A stretch of DNA of 64,000 nt, from assembly GCA_029706075.1 (NCBI GenBank), contig JAINUG010000174.1, forward strand, positions 1,841,501 through 1,905,500. Reading direction: 5' to 3'. Shown piece after piece: positions 47,091 to 59,532 of this stretch (position 1 is the first letter of the stretch; every line of letters starts with the position of its first letter). This stretch comes from Aldrovandia affinis. Its lineage: Eukaryota; Chordata; Actinopteri; Notacanthiformes; Halosauridae. The notes beneath the pieces are model-generated. The model was not told the DNA's origin and searched no databases. It was given only the letters and a program-made list of their open reading frames with translations. A program made the position numbers and the translations under genes.

Positions 47091-48587
47091 GAATGAAGTG
47101 TTTCTATGATTAACAACACTTCAATTCTAACAAAAACTTATTTAATAACAAGGTTTGAAGTCACGGAGTAAACATCTGGGTTGATCAAAAGGTTCGACAG
47201 AAACATACTATGAAATAAGTGGCCTCAAACAGTAAATTAAAATCACATACTTTTTTTGTGTGTCACATTTTAGTAATAACTTAAAATTCTGTCACATCTA
47301 GTTCCCTCCAGTAGTTCAATGCCTGAGCGATAGTACACAGGAGAAAATAGCTTTTTGATACATATTACCAAACTAATTTGGAATCTACCAAAACTTGGTT
47401 GCACAGTTAAATAGTATTTTCATAAGCAGTTTTATCACATGCAACAGATCTGAAGACAACAATGATGAAAGAGTATTTTTGTTCATATAAATATGATTTA
47501 TTTATTTCTGCAAACACTTTACTGAATTATTACCCACTGTCACTGTCACTTAATGCCTTTCCCCCAGCAGTTCTCCCCCAAATAAATTCATGCATTTCAG
47601 TTAGCTTGATATTTCAGCTAGACAATCTCTGCTTCATTTAGCTAGCTAATTACACTGTGTCTCAATTTTATATTGTGATCTTTTTTGGATAATAAAGTTA
47701 ACTTTATCTAAGTGAAAGCACACAGTGTTAGATAAAGAAACAATACTTAAGGATAACTAGCTATATTTACAATTGTGAATCAATGAATTACCTTTAATGC
47801 TATGCTGCTGCATTCCTGGATAAGAAATGCTCATTTTGCAGTACAGCTATCCATAGTTACAGTAAAATTACACTTGTCCCAGACAGCTAAGTAAGCTTAC
47901 TATATGCTCATTTAGATAGGATTGCGTTGCATCAAAATTAGACACTTAGTGCAATAAATGGCTGATGTTTTCAGTTGGCTTCAACTACAAAAGCTAATAT
48001 TTCAGTCAATGGAAATGACTAAACGTATGAAAGCAAGCTAGTTGAGCAATGGGCAAAGGAGCGATCTCACGGTTATGGACAGTTTACGGTTCTTGAGTTC
48101 AGAGACTTAAAATATTCAGCCAATGACAGGCATTGGGGTGTGTCCTTGTCTTTCTAAATGCCTATGAAGAAAAACGCATTGTGTATTTTATAGGACTAAT
48201 GTGTAGGGACTGCACATTCCACATAAAATTATATGTTTGAAATGCAATTTAATTTAATATAATTGTTGTGTTTAGCATTCCTCCACCACGCATCCTTAAA
48301 GCATGCACGCACATGCGCGCGACCACGCACACACTCAAAAATTCCAATTTGATAGTTAAGTATATTTTATGAGACGAAATATACGAAACCTAATGAGACA
48401 TATTATAAGAATACTTGTATTTTTGGCTGCTACCATGTTAGGAATGAACAAGCCTTACATAGTGGGATAGCACCCTTCAAATGTTATTTGCATGTACTTG
48501 TGTACTGTAATAAACCCAAAAATGTGTGATGCTATAACCGATTTTAAAAAATGATTTAAAAAAGGTATTAGATTAAAGTACATAATA
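47091..48587. other. AT-rich unique DNA, nothing recognised
   Basis: There are no protein-like frames. A CACGCA/GCGCGC-type alternating stretch lies at 48289-48337 (GCATGCACGCACATGCGCGC). Confidence 0.4.
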
Positions 48588-49385
48588 AAATAATAATATC
48601 TATATTTGTATAGCACCTTCCCAGCAGTGCAGCACAAGATGCTTCACGAAGTACATAAAGAATTCAAACAAAAGCAAGACCATTAAAGCAAAGCAAGACA
48701 ATAAAAGACAAAGCCAAACAGAAAAAGCATAAAAGAAACAGAGAATAGAATAAAATGGCAGAAAAACAAGATAGATAAAAATGATAAAAGCTCAATAAAA
48801 AGATAAATAAAAAACATATAAAGATACACAAGAAGGGTTACAGTGTGGTAAAAGCAAGTCCATAGAAAATAGGGTTATAAGGCACTTTAAAAGAGGTCAC
48901 AGAAGTAGCTCTTCTAATTGCTATGGGAAGTCTGTTCCAGAATTTAGGGGCTTTGACCAAGAAAGCACAGTCTCCTTTAGTTTCCAACTAAGACTCCGGA
49001 AAAGCCTGAGAGGGCAGTTGGTGCAGTAGGGTGACAAGAGCTCAGTGATATAACCTGGTGCCAACCTCACTTTGTAAGTAATTAAAAGGATCTTAAAATA
49101 AATTCTGAGCTCATCTAAAACGAGTGCAAAGAAGCCTAAATTGGGGTAATATGAGATCTCTTATTTGCCCTCGTTAACTGAATGGCAGTATGGAGTTCTG
49201 CACTAACTGGAGCCAGGCCAGTGATTGATGACTTAAACAAGTATAAAGTGAATTGCAGTAGTCCAGTCGTGAGGAAATAAAAGCATGAATCATTTTTTTG
49301 GTGCCTCCAAAAGATAAAATTGACCTGATTTTAGATATGTTTCTCAGTTGGAGAAAGCAAGACTGAACTAACTTTTGTTTAATTA

Positions 49386-49437
49386 AGAATTTGTTTCAGA
49401 TTTTCTCCCATTTTCCCCCAATTTAGTAGTCACGAAT
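49386..49437 (-). repeat. SINE 3'-tail fragment nested in the L2 LINE
   Basis: TTTTCCCCCAATTTAGTAGT (reversed AAATTGGGGGAAAA tail) is only about 50 bp and interrupts the L2 sequence. It is a severely 5'-truncated insertion, so it is younger than the LINE copy. Confidence 0.6.
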
Positions 49438-49748
49438 TAGGACTTAAGTTTATCAGAGTTTAGCTGGAAAAAACTTTTGAGACTTTCTGCATGTGACCAT
49501 GAGACAATTCTGTAAAACAGCCAACTTACTAAACTCATTAGGTTTAATGGAGAGATATAACTGGGTGTCACCAGCATAAAAGTAAAAAGGTACATTATGT
49601 TTGTGGATAATTTGACCCTAAGGTAGCATATAGATTGAACAAAATTGACCCAAGAATTGATCTTTGAGGAACACCACAAGTAGATATTGCGGTGACAGAT
49701 ACTGAATTTTCTGTTAGACAGGTAAGAAGAGAACCAGTTTAGAGCCAT
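49437..49748 (-). pseudogene. L2 LINE reverse transcriptase fragment
   Basis: The minus-strand frame begins MALNWFSSYLSNRKFSI, matching the LxWFxSYLxxR block that precedes the GVPQGS and YADD motifs in L2-type reverse transcriptases. The expected CGVPQxSILG (about 49660-49690) is read only after a frameshift, and the YADD region (about 49590) is altered. The product would be non-functional. Confidence 0.75.
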
Positions 49749-49870
49749 TACAGAGCCGCAAGCTCAGTTTTTGAGTCTATTAATTAGAACAGAATGGTCA
49801 ATGGTATTAAAGGCTGCACTCAACTCGAGAAAGGGTTGTCTCTGCTATGATGTGCCCGAAAACCTTCAAA

Positions 49871-51207
49871 GAGAATATTGCTGTTCATTGCAGATAAAAG
49901 TTGCTTAGAGACTAGATACATTGATGTAGTTTAAAATCGGATGGTGTTTTATTTCACAGATGGAGTTATAGGAGCCCGTAAGACAAGTAGAATAAAAATA
50001 AATAAAATAACTATAAGAGTGAGAAGTACAAACGTTTATGGTAAACAAAACAGTCCCACAACCACACTAGACATTAACATATACATAGTTATATGTATAG
50101 GATCAATCATTTTTGGGAGGAATATAGGCTTTTAAAATAATGGGTACCTCAGTTGCCATGTAGAAAAATGAGTCCACCCTCTTTGCAGGCCTTTCAGGGC
50201 TGGTATAAAAAATAAACAAGGAAAGAGGGCAACAGTAAATAAACATGTTTGCGATGCATTACATAATGGCTGCTTCAGTGCTGCTATTATTAGCAGCCTG
50301 GGATGCTCTTAAAAGCCAGGAAGACAATCAATGCTTAGTCCAGAAAAAATAACAGCAGAGGGCTCTTGTTGAAGCAAACTGGTGTCCCTTTGTCCCAGAA
50401 TATTACCAACCGGGGAAATGGCCCCTGCAATTCGCACGAGAAATGGAGAGCTGGGAGGAAATGCAGAGAGAAAAAGAAAAGTTGGGAGGCAGGAAGTGGC
50501 AGGGCCCCAGAGAATTCTGGGATACAAGTTAAGAGAAAGGGCTGAGCAGTATGGTCTACCTCAGCGCAGTGCCATCTGGGCGCCTTTAGTGGATACAATG
50601 TCGCTCTTCGGGTAGAGTGCGGTCTGAGTCTCCGTACAGAGGAGAAACTGTCTGTGAGAGATAAAGTCTGTCAGTGTGCATCTGTGTTATCAGAAGTATG
50701 GTCCATCCACAGTGACAAAGCTGCGTGCAACGTCTCGTCCTTCCTGTCTGAACCAAAGATAAATGTGTAAGAAGGATGTGACATACAAATGTGACAACTG
50801 ACATGGAATTAAGAGTACCGCAGAGAGATTGCACATCACTTAGAGTTAGAGACAGCACAGTAAGCATTGTGGTGTGGCAGAGCATAAATCACATCAAGGT
50901 ATCTATTGTACTGACAAAAGCGCTTGAAAGTACACGGTGAAACATTGAATGAATGGAATGTACTGCATTTATATTAAAATCGCTAAAACAATCAGAATGG
51001 CTATGATCATACATTATTGTTACAAAAAATCTGCATAAGTTACTTCACCTTCACAACCATACAGTACTTATCAATGGACAGTCAGTCTTTAAAAGATGGA
51101 GTGTCCTAGTCTTGACTCCATAGCTGAGACCAAGCTCTGCTCTGCGTCTACAAGAAGCAAACATTGATCCCATTCTGCAATGGCCAGGTTTAACACAAGG
51201 CCTAAAG
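49871..51207. other. Unique DNA, nothing recognised
   Basis: Frames at 50.3-50.9 kb lack motifs. No repeat family was recognised. Confidence 0.4.
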
Positions 51208-51416
51208 CAGGGTGTCAAACTCATTCCATCGAGGGCCGAGTGTATGCCGGTTTTTGTTGCAACCAATGTACTGTACCAGGTGATTTCAATTAGCTCCCCT
51301 CCTTGGTGAAGAAGTGAGCTAATTAGTGAAATCACCTGGTGTAGTGCATTGGTTGCAACAAAAACCTGTATACACTTGGCTGTCGATGGAATGAGTTTGA
51401 CATGAGTTTGAGCTTG
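51208..51416. mobile_element. hAT-type MITE, long hairpin, with 8-bp target duplication
   Basis: The left end is CAGGGTGTCAAACTCATTCC. The right arm contains the reverse complement of TGTCAAACTCATTCCATCGA and continues matching inward: TTTTTGTTGCAACCAATG against CATTGGTTGCAACAAAAA, CCAGGTGATTTCA against TGAAATCACCTGG, and TTAGCTC against GAGCTAA. Arms of about 90 bp thus flank a loop at about 51300-51310. GCCTAAAG occurs immediately before (51200-51207) and after (51417-51424), an intact 8-bp target duplication as made by hAT transposases. The right end has about ten extra bases (GAGTTTGAGCTTG) beyond the matching repeat. Confidence 0.9.
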
Positions 51417-51424
51417 GCCTAAAG

Positions 51425-54260
51425 GCTTGTTTGACAACACTTCCCACTCTTGCTAATAAAGTTTGCCAATGTAAATCATTTACGTATTTATGGAATATCC
51501 TTTGTATGCTATATTATGTGTAACAGTAAGGTGTAAAGGTTGATTGTCTTTAAATGTGGTCATATTTTCACCCAATGCTTTTCCAACTGGCATGAAATAT
51601 TTTTATCAACATAATTAGGGGTGCATTCAATCTAACTGTGATGATACCGTGTCCTTATTTTTGATTATATTTCTACTTCATTCTCCCATTTTCTTTTGTG
51701 AAAGAGGAATTCTGGCCAGAAAGTAAGCGTTGCCAAATTCCCTCTGTGCGCACTGTGGTGTGAGGAAGGCTAAGCCTGCTTCCTGGATCCAAATAAAACC
51801 AAATGAGTCTGAGGTTGTGGATTCCTGCAGCATAAACGTCTGCTGTGAAGTGTGAAATCAAAAAGGCCACGCCCTCTCTCCTGTCGAGACTGTCAGAGGC
51901 CGCTCGGTTCAGCTTAACACGCTCTTCAGATGCCGGTGCTTTTTTCTGATGTGATAAATGTTTTCTGCCACGATAAACGTTCTCAAGATAAGAATACCAC
52001 ACTGAGCGCAGGTCAGAGATGATGCCAGCCTTTAGACAAAAATGCCAAGCTCACGCTGCAAAGTGGAAAATGTGCCAATGCACCCTCTCACCCTTGACTG
52101 ACGTCTGGCAAAAGCTCAAATTTGTGAGCGTCGACTCATACAATGAGCACTTTCAACTGGAATGCTACATTTACGCCACTTCTGTTAAAGATATAGAAAT
52201 CAAAATGATATATTTTTTCAATTCTCCCACGATTTATACATGGCAAAATAATCTCCAGACACAAATCTGAATTTGTTTCTCACAAACGAAGTAATTTGGT
52301 AAAGTAAGGAAGAGGAAGAGGTCATGGAAGAGGTTATGGATAGCTACATTTGCAGTCTATTTAATATCAGATTGTTTGGGTCTCGTGGCATGCAGGTACG
52401 GTTGTGCTAGGTGTATTAAGCACTTTACATTACGATGACACATTTTTGTTACATTTTAATCAAGACGGTGAGTGATCCATTGGTTTCCCTCACTGCCTAC
52501 AAAGCATTGTTTTTGCATTGTTCATAAAGTTTATTATTATTGTTTTTATTATTACTATTATAATATAATAGGTTTTGTTGTAAGATGTCAAACAAAACAT
52601 CTGAAGTTACCATTGAATCGTGGTAGATAGAATGAAAATGCCTCCTCTCAAAAGTCTCTGCTTAAATTATGGGTTAATATGCTTTTAGTGAGCAAAAGTG
52701 CACATCCAACAAGAGCATATATTTTTATTTTAATTGAGCGGGATCGCTGTGCATTTCCAAATAACCAGACAGAAGTTGAGATCCATGGATATAATTTAAA
52801 AGGGACAGCAGTCACACAAAAGCTCTTACAAGGAAACCCACCGCAATTCCGTCTGCACAGCATTACGTCCCTGCAGGAGTGTCCTTCTCAACGTTCCCCA
52901 CTTGAGCATTTTCCTCTCATTTTGACTGCAACCAGAAAATATTCAGGCATCAAATCAGAACCCATTGGCTGGCTTTGCTCTGTAATCTGTGTTTGACTAC
53001 AGTCACATGGAAATGGTGGAGATTCTACCCAAGCCAATGGGGCAGTAATAGCTTTTAATTGCTTTAGGCTATGCTGGCAGTGGAAGATGAGAACGAATAA
53101 GGGAAATATCAATTCTGCCACCCCTTATAGGCATTGCGCCTCGACTTTCAAATGGTATAGACCCCCTGCCCCGAGCAGCCCAGCTGACTGGGTTAAAATA
53201 TGCTTGAGTCTGTCCCCTGACATCAAAGGCCTGGCTTTAGGTGTCACAGCCCATTTCCCAGCTGCAGACTATCATGTGTGATCATTGGCCGAGGGGAAGG
53301 GGAAGCAGGGGTAGCATATGGCGGCAGGGGTAGCATACGGTAGCGGGACTACGTTTCCGCCACCTGTATGTCCACAATGAGAGGGCCAGCTGGAGCTGCA
53401 GTCGCCATGAGAGGTACTAATCTTCTTTCTCCCAGTCTATGATTACTGCCCAGATCACTCCATGACTAGACCTCGAGAATACAACAACATGCTTTCACTT
53501 AGTCTTTGATCACATCCCATGAAATGCCCCATGCTGACAATTGATGGGCAGACCGGAGACACATTTTATAGCTGACCCTGAGGCAAAATTATACGTGGAC
53601 TGTAATTATGGAAAATGATACTTGGAAGGATACCTACTATGGGACTGTTATTAACAGTGTTCAGTAGTTCACCTTATAATTATTATTTAGCATGAATGTC
53701 CACTTGGAGCTTTGACTAAATGTCATTTAAATCTTCTCTGCAGGGTCAATAAGTGTCTGAAAAGTCTGAAAAGTCCCCAAGTGTTTGATTAGACATATGA
53801 ATCACACGCTGGGAAAATCATCTTTACCAGACAGATTTGTCTGCACTCAAGCATTTTCTTACGAATTCACCAGAAGCGCTGTTTAAAGGGTGCTGTATAT
53901 CCTTTGTGAAGATTGATAATGAATTTTGGAGTAAATTAATCTTGTACCTTGACTATGCTGTAATGTAAGCTAGACACATCAGCCTTTTCATCATCTTCAA
54001 AATACCTCAAAGGTCATTGCTGCAATATGAATTGCCGGCAGACATAAATTGACCGATAGTTCTGATTCAAGACATTCAGTTAGTTGACATCTTCCCCAGG
54101 GAAATGAAGACTTACGTCATTATTTTGAATATTAATAAAGTTCAATTATTGCAGAGAAGGCTGAGTCAAGCCTTGGCCAATTGGTCACATCTCAGTAAAA
54201 TAGATGTGGCTCACTGTCAGTTTAATTAAAATATCCCTTAGTTGAAGTAAGCAGTCATCT
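51425..54260. other. Unique DNA, nothing recognised
   Basis: No family-like protein frame is present. A short tandem word with GCAGGGGTAGCATATGGCG and GCAGGGGTAGCATACGGTAG lies at 53306-53345. 53990-54250 is repeat-poor with TAATTA-type words and could be a conserved non-coding element. Confidence 0.4.
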
Positions 54261-54400
54261 CTACCAGCCATTTGGAGCCCTGCCATACCCTTGAGCAAGG
54301 CATTTAACCCAAATAGAGTAGAAAACACATTCAGCTGTATATATGGCTATGTGAAAATATAATCTGTGTAATGTAATGCAATGCAAGACATACACAAATA
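54261..54400 (+). repeat. SINE body fragment
   Basis: CATACCCTTGAGCAAGGCAT, TTAACCCAAAT, ATTCAGCTGTATATATGG and a TGTAATGTAATGCAATG tail are the ordered words of a common fish tRNA-SINE body. The tRNA head is missing. Confidence 0.65.
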
Positions 54401-54422
54401 CACACACACACATACATACTGC
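54394..54422. repeat. (CA)n microsatellite
   Basis: Short ACACA/CATA repeat adjoining the SINE tail. Confidence 0.7.
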
Positions 54423-56158
54423 ACATGTAATGGGTAAACTGCTAAAAATATATAGCCATTTCAATTTTGTGTTGACAAAAGTTTAGTCACACAGTGATTG
54501 TTCAATGGCAAAGATCTGAACGGTAAACAGTAAATGATTGTCCCAGACCACTGTGAAAAACGTAAATTGCGTCAGACAAAAAACAAATACTTTCTCCACC
54601 CTGCTGTGCACAAACAAGACCCAAACCCAAAAGAAAAGCATGGTCGAGCTGGTAAAAAAAGCCTTATCATTTTTCCATTCGTTTCCACTTAAGCTGAGTG
54701 ACTGCGGGGGACTCGATGGCACTAAGCACCAACCTTTCAGTGCATGAGGAGAATATTTGTGAGTTTGATTGGCAATACCATGCACGAGTACAGTGAACAC
54801 AACAAGCACCGGCACTCTGGAATGCCATTCTGTACTATATAAACACTATATATGAGCTGTCAAAGATCTTTCAAAATAATAATATCTATACATCCAATAT
54901 CTGTAGGCAAAATGACGAGCCTAGATGGTGTGAATGGCCGTCAAACATTCTTATCACCAAACCTGTTACCTTATTTTCTAATGTTTAGAAGCATGCAAGC
55001 TTCCTCTGGTGATTCACCCAAGATTATGCAGGAAAAGCTTCATGCAGAGAAGAGATTTTGAATGGCCCTCCAGCCCTTTCCTCAGGGTACAGAAAGAACC
55101 AGAAATACGTTTTTTTGGTGGCTTGGGAATTTCCAGTGCCAGTGTCCAGATGCATGGGGGACTGAATGATGAGAGTTCTGTTAGTCTGGTTTCTGCTCAG
55201 CCTGCCTCACATGACTGGACCCAGAGCTCCTGGGTGCGTGAGGAAGAAGAGTGGTGAACTGAGCAATGCGATGCATAAACTTCAGTATTAGCTCTTTGGA
55301 ATTTGCAATGGTTACTTTCTGTTATACCATACAAAAGGACCCCATGTAATAAATCCTGAGAAGTAGACCTTCTGCCACCATATGAAGGTTACATATGGAT
55401 ACAACACCCTCTAGTGTTGTTTTGGGAATGGTTTCTAGATACAGGTCAGACCCTCTAAAACACGTGGCATTCTCAAAGACAACAGCTGAAATGTTTAATT
55501 CCTAATGAATTAAGAATTAATTGAAGACAGTAGTTCCATTATTTCAGGACAAAATGAGAAGGTTGGCTTTAGTTTTAGTAAGATTTAGGAGATGAATGAA
55601 ACCTACCTTCAAAGTCTGAAGGGATTCCAGCCACAGTATCAGTGTCAGTTTGAAATCAATATCAGGGATTGAACAAAACAATCTATTGTAGTGAAAGTCC
55701 TGCAGGTTAATATGTTGCATCAAGATAACTAAAAGTCTAGGATTTTTCTCCACTCGTTTTACTCCACTCTTTGTAACCATGCTTTGCCGCAGGCAGAAGA
55801 TTTTTCACATCCTCTCACGGGGTGAAAAATATGCAGCCTCCAACTAACAAAAACATACCACACCCTTTAAAAATGGACACTGGACAGGGATATATGTATT
55901 GTTGCCTCAACGTGGTTTGTATTTGGGTAAAACCAGTGACTTTCTGCTTGTGCTGGTTCTTCCAGAGTAAAGAGGTGTCTGCATTACCTGCCTGTGTAAA
56001 GCATGGATAAGCCTACCTTTAGGCCTCGAGGTTGTTTATGTAGGATGTGAGGTTGACACAGGATGCAAATGTGCAAGTGTTCGCTTTGGTCGGTCATTAA
56101 ATTTGATGTTGGGCTTCAGTCACGCCTCAAGATTTCCTTTCTAGATTTTGCGGAGTCA
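54423..56158. other. Unique DNA, nothing recognised
   Basis: A small hairpin, AACACCCTCTAGTGTT (about 55406), is a partial CTCF-like word (12 of 15 on the minus strand). No gene was recognised. Confidence 0.35.
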
Positions 56159-56212
56159 TTCTGGGTCAGGGTCACAATCTACGGAGTCTATCTGGGTCAG
56201 GGTCATAATCAC
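56159..56212 (+). repeat. Short tandem duplication (~32 bp, two copies)
   Basis: CTGGGTCAGGGTCACAATC and CTGGGTCAGGGTCATAATC occur about 32 bases apart, separated by TACGGAGTCTAT-type sequence. Confidence 0.7.
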
Positions 56213-56254
56213 TCGTTTGTAGATGATGAAGTGGTTGACCAATTGTGCAGTTCC

Positions 56255-56420
56255 AACTTTGCAGCTCAGCTGGTAAAATGAGTGGCAGCCCACCACATGC
56301 ATTTCAAAGGGTGCGTGCGAGTTTGTGCTCTCCCAAATCGACAGAGGATGTTGATGCAATGGCACGGGGCTACAATAATTCAAATTGGGGAAATTATACA
56401 GAATACAACTTGAAAAAAAC
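56255..56420 (+). repeat. SINE-like fragment with shared 3' tail
   Basis: The A-box-like GCAGCTCAGCTGGTAAA starts it. A body with CTCCCAAATCGACAGAGGAT follows, then ATTCAAATTGGGGAAATTAT, close to the CAAATTGGGAGAAAAT tail of the other SINEs, and an A-rich end. The B box is not evident. Confidence 0.45.
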
Positions 56421-58518
56421 TACAACAAAAAAAACACGCATTCACAACCAGACTGATTGGCATTTTCTGTAGGTACTGCATTCAGCTCGCCATTACAGCT
56501 GTCTATTTGCCAGAGATAAAAAAATAAGTACAATATAACTCAATACTGCATGTAGCATTTTCTCTGAAATCTGCATACCAAGAAAGTCACTTTGTTGGCA
56601 CAGACATATAAACACAGCGCAACTATAAAAATGATATATATTACTAACACACCTTCACAGAGCCTCTTAAATTAACCGGTGTGAATAGGATCTAGTTCCA
56701 AAAAACATTTGGGGGGTAAATCTGCTGGGTAGTCATTTTAATATCTAAGCGACAAAAAAGACTATCTAACGGACTTAATACTGCTATTTCTATTCCTACT
56801 AGGCTAGAGAAAACATCATTTCGTCAGATTCTTTGTCCATACCAGTTTGCTGAGGGTGGAACAAAATAACAGGATTTGGTGAATCTTATCTAAAATGGTT
56901 GGTTTCTCGCTTCTCCCCGCAATCCGCTCTGAATTTTGCTGAAAAAGAAAAACAGCAACAGTAACTCTGGTCCTCGTCTATCTGCAGAGACACAGAGCGA
57001 CAACTCCACTTTATCCGTGGCAGGAGAAGTCCTTCTCCGTCACCTTACAATGTTCGCAGCCCCACTTCTGCCCACTGCTGTGTGATCACAGGCACTGCCT
57101 GCAGTGTTAACATCTATTAGCAAAAGCATGAGTTTCACATCAAAGGATGCTAGCACCGTTGGCACAAACCACCCCGAGGCGAGTTGGCTTGTCAAAGTTG
57201 GGGACACTCTGAGCATAGACCTGAAGCGATCCTGCTCCTGGTAAAGTCTCTCGTCTTCCGGGGGAATTAGACCCAGCCTCCGAGCATGCCAACTAGGCAC
57301 GGCGAGAAGTTCCTCAAATGCTCCTATGAGCTATGTGCTGAAGTGCAGAATAAAGGGCTTTGTTTTTGAAGCACGCTTTCATTTGAAACTGATGCATTTT
57401 TCTGTTGCGTAACCAACAATCACGTTCAATGGCCAAACTATTTGGGAGACATGATAACAAGGCTACATGGCAAAAGGGAAATTATATATTTGAATGATAT
57501 ACAGAAATGTATTCTAGTTGACAAGACTGTAATGCTTGCTCAAAACCTGATATACTTGCCATTGGTTTTTCAGTGATGTTAAATAGCTTCATGTCAAGTT
57601 TATGAAGGCAAGTTTATGAAGATGCAGCCCCAGTAGTTGGAGACTCAAGACATTCTTCAATAATCGTCTAGACAGTTTAACTGAGAAAAACATAACATTA
57701 TCATTTAAGATTTGAGAGCTTATGGTGACATTGTGTTTGAGTAAAATGTAACAAATGAAACTTACTATCATATTCTATCAAAAGGAATGATATCTTTGCA
57801 CTAACAATCATTAAGGTTAACAATCATTTTAGCCAATTATCAGCCTGCCAGGGTACTTTGTGAATAATTGTCAATAGACATTGTTTACAAATTGTGTTGT
57901 CTCATTATTCTAATAAATTGGACTCTATGGATTAAACAAACCCAAGATTAAAGATACTGGTGGTCTATTCCTATATTATTATTGATTGCTCATGTGAATT
58001 CATTATCGGATGCCCCGCTGTGAGGAGAAACCCTTGAACCCACTTCTGAGGTCATCATATTTAACAGCCAACACTACACTAGTAACAATATACTATGAGC
58101 CATTCAATGCTGACACGCTGTATTTATTAAAATGAAGATGGTTTACAATACTTAAATCACTCATAATGCAAGATTACTACTTTATTGGTACATTGTGATG
58201 GCAACCTCCTGAGTACTGGGGTTTGTCACTGTGGCAGCAGTTCAGGGAACACCTCCAACACGTCTTCAGAGAAACAATGTGCCCCCTCCAGATGTGCTTT
58301 TGGACAGTCACCCCAATACTGGGGACCCGGGCCACTGCAGCAGGTTAAGTGGCCTTGAACCACTCGTTTTGCACTAAAATCATAAATCTCTTATCTGCAA
58401 CACAAATCTGACCAACCTTTAAAACAAAAAAAGAATGAATGCTGGCAGCAAGATATACAAGCACATATATGCCAGACAATTATTTGAATGGTTTTCCATT
58501 CAAAACACAACATCTGCC
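56421..58518. other. Unique DNA, nothing recognised
   Basis: No gene-like or repeat-like structure could be supported. Confidence 0.35.
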
Positions 58519-58562
58519 TACTCTCTCTCTCTCTCACATATATATATATATATATACATACA
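58519..58562. repeat. (CT)n(AT)n(ATAC)n microsatellite
   Basis: CT, AT and ATAC tracts abut the left end of the following Tc1-type element. Confidence 0.9.
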
Positions 58563-59127
58563 TACAGTACTGTGCAAAAGTCTTAGAAAACTATGTTTAA
58601 AGCTATGTTTTTATCTGGGCAGTGTTTGTTTTTTGTAGTGGGAAAACATGATGTAACATTAGAATAAATACTTTATTTATTGCATTAATGTTTATTTGTA
58701 ACAAGAATTTATTGTGTTTTCCAAAACATTATTGATGTCTTGTGAGATGGCTAGAAGAATACAGGTTTGGTTCCCAAACCTCTCCTCGAGGCACTCCAGC
58801 CATTCCATGTATTTTCTTTAGTTTGACAGACATAAAATCATGGTTTTGCATCAACAAGGCAATTATCCGCAAGCAGTAGCCAAAAATTACACGACAGTCT
58901 ACCAAAGCGAATTTGAATTTGAATTCTAAGGGAGGTCACACAAAATAGACTTGTTTTAAAAACACAAGACGCTCTTGTTACCTTTCATTGTATTAATGTT
59001 TTTTTGTGTTTACTTAAATGCTATATAGTGTTTTATTTTCAAACAAATACATATTAACGGCTCAGATAAATGGCTTTAATTGGAATTTCTTAATTGGAGT
59101 GGCCTAAGACTTTTGCACAGTACTGTA
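58563..59127. mobile_element. Tc1-type non-autonomous element
   Basis: TACAGTACTGTGCAAAAGTC opens the element. Its reverse complement, GACTTTTGCACAGTACTGTA, closes it at 59127. The 565-bp interior has no transposase frame. It includes a Tc1-like internal word (GGTTCCCAAACCTCTCCTCG, about 58770). TA dinucleotides flank both ends. Confidence 0.85.
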
Positions 59128-59129
59128 TA

Positions 59130-59532
59130 TACAGGTAACTGCCAAAATAAAGGAAACACTTGAAGGGAACTCATATTGAGTGATCATCTTCACCCTAAGG
59201 TGAAGCATTTCGATCCTGACGGGAGTAGTCCCTTCCAGGATAACAATGCCCCCATCCACAGGGTACGAGTGGTCACTGAATGGTTTCATGAGCATGACAA
59301 TGATGTAAACCATATGCCATGGCCGTCTCAGTCACCAGATCTCAAACCAATTGAACACTTCAGGAGCACTTTCCACCATCAACAAAACACCAAATAATGG
59401 AATTTCTCATGGAAGAAATCCCTCCAATAGAGTTCCAGACACTTGCATAATATATGCCAAGGCTCATGGTGACCCAACTCCCAATTAAGACACTTTATGT
59501 TGGGTTTTCCTTTATTTTGGCAGTTACCTGTA
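59130..59532 (+). mobile_element. Tc1/mariner-type element, internally deleted
   Basis: TACAGGTAACTGCCAAAATA (59130) and its inverted copy TATTTTGGCAGTTACCTGTA (ending 59532) are essentially perfect ends. The 403-bp element keeps only the C-terminal transposase coding part. It begins three bases after the end of the preceding Tc1-type element. Confidence 0.9.
59176..59397 (+). pseudogene. Tc1-type transposase C-terminal fragment
   Basis: The 73-residue frame includes FQDNNAPIHRVRVVTEWF (about residues 20-37) and MPWPSQSPDLKPIEH (about residues 47-61). These are the blocks around the second and third catalytic positions. The Glu of PIE is present. The usual Asp before Asn-Ala-Pro appears as Asn, so the second catalytic residue is probably lost. 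The N-terminal DNA-binding part is deleted, and the first Met is not a genuine start. Confidence 0.85.

Larger units (their letters stand above)
48588..49870 (-). mobile_element. L2-type LINE, 5'-truncated, minus strand
   Basis: The 3' end is at 48588 (minus strand GGTGCTATACAAATATAGAT then ATTATT). About 1.28 kb of decayed reverse-transcriptase sequence follows upstream on the minus strand. A SINE tail is inserted at 49386-49437. Similar L2 pieces at 42108 and 46660 lie in the same orientation. Confidence 0.8.
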
